Shown here one piece after another: positions 56,401 through 64,000 of a stretch of DNA of 64,000 bases (within the stretch, counting starts at the first letter, position 1; each line of letters opens with the position of its first letter). The notes under the pieces were generated by a model, which was given only the letters and a program-made list of their open reading frames with translations, had not been told where the DNA came from and searched no databases. Made by a program: the position numbers and the translations under genes. The DNA comes from Balanoglossus misakiensis (taxonomy: Eukaryota > Hemichordata), in the NCBI GenBank assembly GCA_040954595.2, contig CM082581.2, positions 4,526,001-4,590,000 of the forward strand, written 5' to 3'.

Positions 56401-59400
56401 TCCCTATTCAGCAGATCAACAGTATACAAATTGATGTGTAATGACTGCAGTTGTTGACAAATTAAATCACGACTTTAGTTCAATGTTTACAAATATAACA
56501 ATGTATACTGAACAGGGTGAATCGGCCATTTCATCATCAAGATGCGGTCATAACAAAGAACTGATGATTCACCTAACATAAAATAATTAAAGATCGATTA
56601 TACATTGTAGCTACATGTACATGCACTGTTGATAGTATACAAAATCTGCAATTTTTTTTTAACTTTCTTGAAGTATCAAGCTTATAGTTTGTTATTCTTA
56701 CAATTCTGCTCAACAATGCTTGATCTTTTGTTTATTTGTAGGTTTCATTCATACGATGTCTGCATGATATGTACTATTAGTCCACAATATCTGCATACAT
56801 GTAGAGATGATTTCTACAACATGCTTTACAACAACTTTCACACTTCAACACTTGAAAGGTGAACAAGAACGCGACCACCACATATATTAGCTGTGCAGTA
56901 TTATCAATCAATATATTAATTTGCAAGAATGACAGAAAGAATGACACTGGTACATCATGAGCCAGTGATTCTTGCACCGACTTTCACCTACAGTTCCACG
57001 AGCGGTCATTAAAAGGAGTGTATACACAAATGTGGATGTGTGATTTGGCACGTTTCCAAGCTACACACTCACTGCGACCATATGAACGTCACTTTGGCAT
57101 TCTCTGTGGCTTTATCATACGAGGACAGTGCACCTCAATATAATATTTGAAATATGCCCCCGTGGAAGGCTCAGTCAAATCATGAAGATTTACCCAATGT
57201 TTGTGCGCTCTCCTGCAGTTCTGAGACTACAATGGCATGACTCTTGTGTGTACAGTGTGTGCAGTTTCAAAACTGAGAACACAGTAGCATGCAGGGTATA
57301 CATAGACCATTAATTTATTCTAGCTGTGTTACAACTGAAACATTTATCAAATACCGACAACCTCACAAGAATGGTTATAAACACCTTGCAAATAACAATA
57401 CACACACACACGGCAAATGAATTATACCACGGTTCTTGTTATTACAAGATTACTAAAGTTATGGTGTGCATAATTCATATCACTAATTTGAAATACAACC
57501 ACTGCGCGTACAACGTTGCCTACAGCTATTCTCTCGTACGAATTGAGAATTCCAGATGGATGCCAGTTTGACGCTGTGCAAAATCATCACTTTTATTTTT
57601 TTAACAGACAGCAGCTGGAATCTTCGGCAATTTGTTCCAAATGTCAATTACAGTTATTTTATCTACTCCCTACTGCGAATGGGTAAGAACTGTTGCTATT
57701 GTCAATAGATGAATTATGTCCAAACTAATACAAACATCTCCGTTTTCAATATCGCAATGCTGACTGTACACACATGGGTTGAGTTGATAAGGTTTATTGG
57801 TGTCGAACAAGAAACTGCAGTTCATGCACTAAAAAGATACTGAAAAGTGAAATAAATATAAGCTTACATTGTGAAACTTAATTTCAACAAACCCTCTCAC
57901 GCTCTAAACAGTAAGATTACTTGAGTCAAAAATTGCAAAAAAAGGCGACCTAACAAATCAGCTCAATACAAATGCATACATGTGCAGACTGCCTGTTGGC
58001 CACTAAAGATCAAACTGCAAAACAGCAATCTGCCAGAAAGCAAAGTTAATTGCACACTGTTCCTGTGACTTTGAGAGAAAACAATGGCCATGTGAAAATT
58101 CAAACCTAAGCAACACCGCAAGTTGTCACCCCAGAATGTTCACATGAATTAGAGTAACCAATAAACTTTATAAATTCGCCTTGTACTGTTCTTGTGCCAA
58201 CACCATTTGAATACCATATCATCAAAACTACCAGGGTACACACATCCTGTACATGATGTAGAAGTTCAATATAAGAATTGCCTGTTCTGGAAGAAATGTG
58301 CGCATAAGGACAATCATACTGTGAGAAATCAGTTTCTGGTACATGTCATAATGGCCAGATGCAATACAATGATAGACTGAACATTGACAAGCATTCTGGC
58401 AAACAAGACAGGGAACAAGATCAATATCTCCCCAATTCAGGCATTCATCTTGCTATGAGCTACAACTAACTTCCAAGATAAATGAATCATTGCAAAAGAC
58501 AATAAATTTCTCGATGCAACATCATGGCAAGAAATGTTCAAGCAGTTTTTGAGATTGCTTAAAGTATATTTTAACAAAGCTGTCACCTAGCAACAATCCT
58601 TATGTACACATCTTCTACCCCCTCCCCTCTACAGTCTTACACTTTTCATGCCCTCTTCTCACTCGAAGTTAGTCTTTTCTGATGTTACAAGGTAGATAGA
58701 TTAAAATCAACGCTAGTGAAAATTTACACTGATATGCATTGAAACAAGCAAGTGAGACTGTGACCCCCAGCTAACTGCAAGTTCTATTAAGACATTATAT
58801 CCTAGATTAAAAGCCCTGAATGTACATTTCCCACATACGACACACAGTGGATTATTGCGATATCCAGAGCATCTTCCGAATATTTAAGTGTCACAGAAAT
58901 ATATTATGCCCAGTAATAAAAAGTCAGCCGAAAATCTATCCTCGCTTTTCTTGGCTCTTGCAAAAAAGCTAGAGCCAAGTAAAGCCAGGATAGATTCTGG
59001 ACTAGAGCAAAGTATGCATGTATTCCATTTTGGATCCAGGTCAACTTTCTAGTATGTACATGTACTTGTTAAAATATTGATTCATGCCCCATGAAATGCC
59101 AAAAATGAGTCATGGAGGTTCAAAACATGTCTGGATGGACCCAAACTGCTTATAATGAGGTTTCTAATAAAACATTCTTAAATCCTTCTTATTATTAAAG
59201 AAAGATGTCAAATGCGTCACGCATAACTGTTGTTATAAACTGTTGTTGTGTTTTGATTTAAAATGTCTGAAAATTCCCAGTTGTGGCCGGTTACTTAAAA
59301 AGAAAAAAAAATAGCCGCACAGGCAACAGACTGACATCTTATCATTCATATGCAAACTAAGCAGAAGGTAGTTAATATTCAGGCTGCAACCGCAGTATAC

Positions 59401-62400
59401 ATACTGACCAATGCTTCTCTGTTTTGCAGAGAAGGGTCGGTCAAACATCCAATTATGGGAAATGATGTTTTGAAGGTGCGATTGAAATATCACCAAATAT
59501 CTTGTAAAATTAATCCAGATAGTTTTTCACAAGAACAGACTTGGCTTCTGTCTGAAAACAAAAAAATATCTTTGCCATAATATTGATGATCTTAATTAAT
59601 CTCTACAATTACCCGTATACATGTAATACTGATTGATCTAATGGTTTTTCAAAAACTTCAAAATATCGTAACTTATGAGCAATAAGATTTTAAGTTTAGA
59701 AATTCTATCATACATGACTATCATTAGAAGGAAACGACCTATGAAAACAAATTGAAAATCGATCAGGAACTTGTGAATTCAGAGACATGTTGGTCTATAT
59801 TTTAAAAGCAATTCTCAACAAAAATGTAACTTTTCATTAAGATAAAACAGAAGAGATTCCATATGCCCTAAATTTGACTAAATTCAGACACGATTCTACA
59901 TTAGAGAAAAAAAGGGATTATTTAGGGAGCTCAAAATGCCAATCAAAAGAAAGCATCCCCAACTTGATGTAAATTTACCTTTGGCCTTTGAACAAAAAGC
60001 AGTAAGTTAATATAAATGACTGGTTGCTATAGCTACCCTCATTTAAATGCTCACTGCTATTGTAGAATGAGTCCAAGGTGTACAAGTTCAGAATCATACA
60101 ATTTATTATGGAAGAAACATTTGCAATATCAGTTAATTCGGTGACAAACATTTGAAAAATTGAAGAGTGTAGTATACATGTGCAGTACATGTAGATTATG
60201 CAGTTAGATATGAAGATATGTGCAGTTCTATTTCTGACATCTTCCAATTGCTATCTCTAAACACAAAATATGTGTGTTGAGGAGAAACAAAAAAATATTA
60301 ATTAACATATCTTTGAAATAATTAACAGTATCTTACTTTTGATTTTAAATTACAAGTTTCCTAAAGAAATGAAAGGTATGAATTGACTAATTCGCATGCG
60401 AAAGGCCATATTGCAAGAATTTTAGGATGGTTTATGCGAAAATGCTCCAGTCCGACTTTTGCAAGAAAGAGAATTTGTATTCTATGCACAAATTTGAATA
60501 TTCTTTTCCAGAAAGTCCTTGGTAAAATACTTGTCATTGACGTTAAAAAAGAGACTGATTTGAGCAAAACAAATCGTCTTCACTGATAAAGCTCCATGTC
60601 ATGTTTCTAATGTGATATATTACATGCACAGTCTCAGATAAGGGAAATATCTTGTACAATGCCATAAACTCCCAGCATGCATATGGGAGACAAGACTGCC
60701 ACAAAATGCATATCTGATGTCAGTGATGATACAATCAATAAGACACTGGAAGACAATGTTTTTTTTTCTTTTTCTTATCTCCACTCTGTACCAGCCTTAG
60801 AGTAAAGTATGATATCATTGTCATTTCAGATATTATCTGTGCCTAATATTTTAGCAATGGTTGATCTATTTCACTGATCAGGCTGAGAAACTAAAAAGGT
60901 AAAACATTTTTTATTGAATATAGAGTAATTCACTAGTGGCACACATTGGTACAGGATACAAATTTATATATGATCTTCCATCTTACACAGTAACAGATCC
61001 TGAATACATATATCCATAAATTAATTGAGGACATGATATGATCATTATTGAAGACATAAACAATATGCTTGAAAATATAATTTCTTCTAACCATTTTCCA
61101 ACTTTCATCCAAAACATCTAATTCCCTGTGGATCCATACGTACAGTACTGTATAAGGTTATTTGATGCGCCAGACAATACCGAAGCGAATGATGCATTTG
61201 CACTTGGCCGGTATTTACTGATAAACATTACTGCTATACAATTTCCTCACATATGTTGTCCATTTCACCATAGCTACATCACATGGAATATGACTGCTCT
61301 ATTTTCTGTGAAATTTCTGTGTGTTTTTTGGACGTACTGGCCACACCTTTACTGGACAGTGAGGGCGCCCAGGGCTGCAAAGGGTTAACGAAGGTGGAGT
61401 GCAGACTACACTACATGTACAAGCTTTTCCAGGAAAGGGATGTAGAACATTCGGATTATTTAAAGAACAGACAAGATATCATACTTGGCGTGACACACAG
61501 GTACCATAATGTTTTAATATCACAATGAAACAACACTATATCAATATATGTTTTAATATCACAATGAAACAACACTATAACGATATCATGGCGCAATAAT
61601 GGGGCTAAGCAGATCCCTTGTTCAACTGGACAAAGTCAAAGTGACATCCATGAATTTAGAATGATGCAAGTGTGATCTGGTAAACTAATCACAGCGTCTC
61701 ATTTGATTACTTACATTTTGGGTTCATAACTCTTCAGATGTTCATGATTGTACATCGCGCTGGAAAATGAAAAGGCATGGAAAAGAAACAGAGACTGAGA
61801 GACAAATTTGGACTTGACTGACAACGAAAATCATGGCGAAAAAAAAACACTGCAGCTTGCGAGTTGGACCTAATTTTCCGTGCATTTAAACTAAAGCACT
61901 GCCCTCTATACTAAAGCGCTGCAGCAAAGCAACTACATGAAAAGTGTAGGCAAATTCAACACACAGGCACAGTACACCACAGTAGTTCTGATTTTGACCT
62001 CATACTTCAGCAGTAATACATGTTGCATTCAAATCTAATTTTACAATGTATGTGTTTTTATTATGTGTTCAGTCTGCAATTATCATGACTATTGCAAAAC
62101 TGATGAGCCTCCACCAAACAGTGAGAGTTGGGCAGAAAATCAGCAACACAGAGATACATGTAGTACAGACTCAACCTCATATTTCTACTGTGGACATGCA
62201 CTGAAGCAAACGGCAACATAATGTCATCAACACACATGGCTCGGAGAACCTGCACGTACTACAGTTAATGCACATAACTAGGCAGCCAATAGCAGTGCAT
62301 GTATGTAAGCAACTCACTATTATGCACCATTCATTACAGCGATAGCCAATCACAGAGCATGTTACGCAGTGTACCGCTCATTTTAATGAGAGCCAATCAC

Positions 62401-62942
62401 AGAGCATGTATGTTACCATTATCTACTTGTAATTCATGACAATGTCCAAGCTCACAGCAATGACACTGACACAGTGAATGTGCAGTCGTTTCAACCAAGA
62501 TCCAACTTCTCCCTACCCACCCTATTGTGAATTCTGTTTGGTGATATGAAACTATGCAAGTGAGCGAAAGCTGAATGTATATGTAGTTAGATGTGGTTTC
62601 AAAAAAGTGAGTTAACTATTATCACAGGTAATCCTAAAGCAGTATAAGCAGAAAGAGGCAAAAGCAGCAGAAAAAAAAAATAAAAGCAAATACACAGATG
62701 AAACAAAATATTATTATTAACCCTTTCACTCCCACTTCCTCGTGTACATGTCCAACACTGCCATTGAAAACAATGGAATTGGACCGAACCATGGTGGTGA
62801 AAGGGTTAAAGACTCAGAGTTGTCACTTACCCTGGTGGTCCCCCTGGATCCCTGTGGTCCATACCCACAGGGCTAGGCATGGGATGTACTGGCATGTTGT
62901 TGAATGGGAAGTGTAGTCTTTCCCCAGGCCCGTCCAGCTCGC
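38245..62942 (-). CDS. LDB1: LIM domain-binding protein LDB1/Chip (gene, 5' end incomplete)
   Basis: Ten exon positions on the minus strand give about 410 aa when one of two alternative sixth-position exons is used. LDB1 is a nuclear scaffold: an N-terminal dimerisation domain, the LCCD that binds SSBP proteins, a basic nuclear signal, and a C-terminal LIM-interaction domain that binds LMO and LIM-homeodomain factors. All are visible: ELNKRLQQRTE, WWDAFASEFFEEDATL, RTLIPRYFRSIFEGG, FDDLMRIRTWHF, RQHRELIPRS, QDPQMLEQLSKNITR, ILEPMQELMSRHK, SKRRKRK and MVVGEPSLMGGEFG with EDERLITRL. All junctions are GT-AG and phase-compatible. The start codon was not found: the 5'-most exon begins with a split codon. 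Confidence 0.96.
39831..39985 (-). CDS. LDB1: LDB1 exon with nuclear localisation signal
   Basis: 155 bp, acceptor TTGAACAG, donor CAG|GTTGAG. It encodes RPPSKRRKRKSSATSGS, the conserved basic NLS, then an Asn/Ser/Gly-rich linker and GGKKKQAGNFPLTSQ. Confidence 0.93.
41047..41080. repeat. (AC)n microsatellite
   Basis: Short imperfect ACAC array in an LDB1 intron. Confidence 0.85.
41563..41686 (-). CDS. LDB1: LDB1 exon: LCCD C-terminal half
   Basis: 124 bp, acceptor TGACAG, donor CCA G|GTAACA. It encodes LCVILEPMQELMSRHKAYSL and SPRDCLKTTLFQKWQRMVAP, nearly identical to vertebrate LDB1. Confidence 0.97.
42191..42285 (+). mobile_element. TTAA MITE family M1, intact copy (LDB1 intron)
   Basis: 95 bp including TTAA at both ends. 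Ends TTAACCCTTTCACC / GGGTGAAAGGGTTAA; body GTTCAGTCAAAACCTATTGT. No ORF. Confidence 0.9.
42286..42480. mobile_element. Decayed M1-related ends adjoining the intact copy
   Basis: Contains GGGGTGACAGGGTTCAA (about 42345-42361) and ATGGTGAAAGGGTTATAA (about 42463-42480), both resembling the M1 right end. This suggests nested or tandem insertions that have partly decayed. Confidence 0.5.
42640..42729 (-). CDS. LDB1: LDB1 alternative exon 6a (downstream twin)
   Basis: 90 bp, phase 0-0, acceptor TGTTCACAG, donor AGG|GTAAGC. It encodes YHTQDPQMLDYLSINLTRQG then LTNYTLNYLR. It is homologous to the exon at 42807-42896, with changes E-Q to D-Y, K to I, I to L and Q to Y. Either twin joins in frame to both neighbours. 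Confidence 0.92.
42807..42896 (-). CDS. LDB1: LDB1 alternative exon 6b (upstream twin, canonical sequence)
   Basis: 90 bp, phase 0-0, acceptor TTTTACAG, donor AGG|GTAAGC. It encodes YHSQDPQMLEQLSKNITRQG then LTNQTLNYLR, closer to vertebrate LDB1 (DQLSKNITR) than its twin. Only 77 bp separate the two exons. Confidence 0.94.
44328..44450 (-). CDS. LDB1: LDB1 exon: dimerisation domain
   Basis: 123 bp, phase 0-0, acceptor CCACCAG, donor CAG|GTAAGT. It encodes VCTEGRLVLEFTFDDLMRIR then TWHFAIRQHRELIPRS. Confidence 0.97.
45202..45374 (-). CDS. LDB1: LDB1 exon: dimerisation domain core
   Basis: 173 bp, acceptor TTTTACAG, donor AAG|GTAGGC. It encodes IGRTLIPRYFRSIFEGG, LYYILKHPKESFHN and HHGKPMFTK. 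Confidence 0.97.
45526..45621 (+). mobile_element. TTAA MITE family M1, intact copy (LDB1 intron)
   Basis: 96 bp with TTAA at both ends, ends TTAACCCTCTCACC and GGGATGAAAGGGTTAA, body ATGGTTCAGTCCAAACCTAT as in the other copies. Confidence 0.9.
45712..45742. repeat. (TTTG)n microsatellite
   Basis: Seven or so TTTG units with one TATG interruption, 90 bp after an M1 MITE. Confidence 0.9.
47079..47181 (-). CDS. LDB1: LDB1 exon: dimerisation domain N-terminal part
   Basis: 103 bp, acceptor CTTCACAG, donor TAT T|GTAAGT. It encodes ESDNLWWDAFASEFFEEDAT then LTLSFCLEDGPKRY. The human ECDN cysteine is serine here. Codons in this exon are markedly AT-ending compared with its neighbours. Confidence 0.96.
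47353..47402. repeat. GC-rich inverted repeat
   Basis: CCACGACCTGTT at 47353-47364 pairs with AACAGGCCGTGG at 47391-47402 (11 of 12), with a CG-rich loop. It is part of a structured island that extends to 47.7 kb. Confidence 0.7.
47460..47580 (+). promoter_or_regulatory. Promoter-like island inside LDB1 intron
   Basis: Contains CCAATCAGAG (47460), AAAATGGCGG (YY1-like, 47514-47522) and the inverted CCAAT box ATTGG (47570). The YY1-like site holds an ATG opening a 20-codon frame (MADLKLTAAEELAISRLLIG) that ends in TAA without a donor. It could be an internal LDB1 promoter or an unlinked transcript start. Confidence 0.4.
47649..47703. repeat. Hairpin with internal palindrome
   Basis: GCCAGAGCC (47649-47657) pairs perfectly with GGCTCTGGC (47695-47703), and the loop contains the perfect palindrome GCTCCGCGGAGC (47671-47682). 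Confidence 0.75.
48034..48275. mobile_element. TTAA MITE family M4 (LDB1 intron)
   Basis: 242 bp flanked by TTAA at 48030-48033 and 48276-48279. The TIRs are about 25 bp: AGGGAAGGGGTCTTCGCACC on the left against AGCGAAGGGGTCGTCGCGCC on the reverse of the right end. No transposase. The TTAA target again suggests piggyBac or Kolobok. Confidence 0.87.
48280..55039. other. LDB1 intron sequence; nothing else recognised
   Basis: AT-rich intron between the ESDNLWW exon and the RHTP exon. It contains no recognisable exon or structured element in this part beyond short A/T tracts. Confidence 0.55.
55040..55115 (-). CDS. LDB1: LDB1 exon: RHTP...NKRLQQRTE
   Basis: 76 bp, acceptor TATTACAG, donor GAG|GTAAGT. 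It encodes RHTPFVSQPDYRIYELNKRL then QQRTE. The frame also reads through upstream of the acceptor to ATGATG at 55157-55162, a possible alternative first exon. Confidence 0.95.
55116..55162 (-). CDS. LDB1: Possible alternative LDB1 first-exon coding start
   Basis: ATGATGGCCGCGGCT opens a frame (MMAAADFSPFAALYYR) that continues without a break into the RHTP exon. The second ATG has A at -3 and G at +4. A CCAAT box in minus orientation lies at 55355-55359, about 200 bp upstream. No transcript evidence is available, so this is a hypothesis. Confidence 0.4.
58933..58996. repeat. 26-bp near-perfect hairpin with 12-nt loop (miRNA-like size)
   Basis: Left arm 58933-58958 begins AATCTATCCTCGCTTTTCTT. 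The right arm 58971-58996, read in reverse complement, begins AATCTATCCTGGCTTTACTT: 24 of 26 pairs. The loop is TGCAAAAAAGCT. It lies in an LDB1 intron. It could be a small RNA precursor on either strand or a tiny foldback element. Confidence 0.7.
61508..61579. repeat. Two-copy 41-bp tandem repeat
   Basis: The block ATGTTTTAATATCACAATGA with AACAACACTAT following occurs twice at a spacing of about 41 bp. Confidence 0.85.
61715..61759 (-). CDS. LDB1: LDB1 45-bp small exon (PMY/EP-like segment)
   Basis: 45 bp, phase 2-2, acceptor ATTTTCCAG, donor AAAAT|GTAAGT. It encodes AMYNHEHLKSYEPK and contributes AT of the following Met codon. It lines up with PMYPPTYLEP of vertebrate LDB1 just before RHTP. 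Being a multiple of three, it could be skipped. Confidence 0.7.
62283..62412. promoter_or_regulatory. Three repeated CCAAT-box units
   Basis: AGCCAATAGCAGTGCATGT, AGCCAATCACAGAGCATGT and a second AGCCAATCACAGAGCATGT are spaced about 65 and 45 bp apart. They are spread over 130 bp of LDB1 intron, and each carries a CCAAT core. Confidence 0.45.
62717..62809 (-). mobile_element. TTAA MITE family M1, inverted copy near LDB1 N-terminal exon
   Basis: 93 bp between TTAA sites. The right side reads GGACCGAACCATGGTGGTGA then AAGGGTTAA, the reverse of the left end of the other copies. It lies 22 bp from the donor of the LDB1 N-terminal exon. Confidence 0.88.
62831..62942 (-). CDS. LDB1: LDB1 N-terminal exon (5'-most recognised)
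   Basis: 112 bp, acceptor-like AATCAG with a weak pyrimidine tract, donor CCAGG|GTAAGT. It encodes ELDGPGERLHFPFNNMPVHP then MPSPVGMDHRDPGGPP, a Pro/Gly-rich leader like other Chip/LDB N-termini. The frame is closed by TGA just upstream. Translation could start at the internal MPVHPM or in an exon outside the window. Confidence 0.65.
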
Positions 62943-64000
62943 CTGATTGCCTTCACAAACACTTGGTTAGATATATATGTAAAGACAGTTCCAATGCTTC
63001 CTTCTTCTCTCAACACTAATGGTGACGCCGCAGCAAACCCAATCCACTGTTCTTCCCCACAGATTTCTGGTGTCTTTATTCAGTGGATCCTACAAAAAAG
63101 CATTGGGAGAAAAACATTGCATCTGATCAATATTCTTATTCAGAGGATGGAACTTAGAAAAATAAAGAAAAAAAGATTGATCTTGTAAACTTATGGGCGA
63201 ATCCAGGGTCTTGCTAGTTTGAAATGAAAATGAAATTTAATCACTGATAAAAAGTCAGAAATGATGGATTCTTGGTCAAACACTTTTTGTCAATTACAAC
63301 AGATTATATTTCAAGTGCATGTGCAAGTACAGTGTATACAGCAAGTCTTCTCTGATAATCGATTGTGTCTACAGTAATCATTACAAGTTGAAGTTCAGCA
63401 TGCCATAACAGTACATGTAAAAATGGCAATCAATTCCATGAAGTATAGAGTGGGGTTTTTAATCATTAATACTGTAGCGTGTCATTATTGAACATCATCA
63501 TCATCATCATCATGTCATTTTCAACAGGAATTCAATCCTTCCAAGATGGGATGACAATTTACAGGAAACATAATTGTCCATTTCCCTTTGGGCATACAAA
63601 TTATTCAAATTTACTAGTGGTTATAATACCTAAGTAACCATGGTAATCAAATCTCCATGGCGACAGTTCTGAATGGTGTTTTTGGTGAGTATGTTGACAT
63701 GCTACGGTACATGTAACTGCAATACAAATCTCTCTACAGTAACTGTAATATGTAACTGTACCTCTATTGGTAACACCTTTTCATTATGTATTACAGGTGT
63801 CTGAAGGGATATTTTTGATAGAAAAACCATCTCACTTATAGCGTATTAATTTAGAGAATCAAGAAATGCTTAACATCTTACATATTTGAACACACTGGTC
63901 AAATAACAAACTCATATTATTCTCAATGCATTGTTTTCAGAGTTTATTGTCTTAACGTCACCCATCACACCCAGCTGTTCTATTGAATAGCGCCACCATG
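62943..64000. other. Upstream of recognised LDB1 exons; start exon not found
   Basis: No convincing minus-strand exon with a phase-1 donor is visible before the window edge. A short (ATC)n run lies at 63492-63513. The true LDB1 first exon probably lies beyond 64000. Confidence 0.5.

Larger units (their letters stand above)
55400..61700. other. LDB1 5' intron; only the 58.9-kb hairpin and a tandem repeat recognised
   Basis: Open frames here (for example 55513-56022, 169 codons) show no domain, no codon bias and no splice partners. Apart from the features listed separately I see nothing coding. Confidence 0.5.

Overview
The window is eukaryotic: every recognisable protein is split over many exons with GT-AG introns, and the intervening DNA is AT-rich and full of microsatellites and small inverted-repeat transposons. 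The gene set (an LDB1/Chip ortholog, cytosolic aspartate aminotransferase, a C19orf12-type glycine-zipper protein, and a chimeric receptor with EGF, Ig, HYR and TLR-type TIR domains) points to a bilaterian animal. It is most likely a marine invertebrate deuterostome such as a cephalochordate or hemichordate. The species cannot be fixed from sequence alone.

Layout. 1-13.1 kb: no gene I can support; a 400-bp TGAG array and a diverged duplicated segment. 13.26-22.54 kb (+): a 15-exon gene for an ~810-aa type I membrane receptor. Its order is signal peptide, degenerate cadherin-like repeat, ~147-aa unrecognised region, EGF, Ig, EGF, HYR, transmembrane helix, TLR-type TIR, tail. All 14 internal splice junctions keep phase. 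I know no named receptor with this architecture, and it is the best candidate for an undescribed system. 24.13-25.23 kb (+): a two-exon C19orf12-like gene. 27.22-32.99 kb (+): a complete nine-exon GOT1 gene (409 aa). 33.0-38.2 kb: the shared 3' region between convergent genes, with a CTCF-like motif. 38.25-62.94 kb (-): LDB1, with ten exon positions recovered and one of them present as two tandem 90-bp versions. The extreme 5' end of LDB1 is missing or not recognisable.

The genes are not an operon. The TIR receptor would act in innate-type or adhesion signalling, GOT1 in amino-acid metabolism, and LDB1 as a nuclear LIM-homeodomain/GATA co-factor scaffold. GOT1 and LDB1 are also close together on human 10q24, so their adjacency here may be ancient linkage.

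The second theme is mobile DNA. At least four families of short terminal-inverted-repeat elements sit in the introns: two or three with TTAA target sites, one TA/CAGT Tc1-mariner-like, and one with a 5-bp ATTAT duplication. One family is present as two opposed copies flanking receptor exons 2-7.
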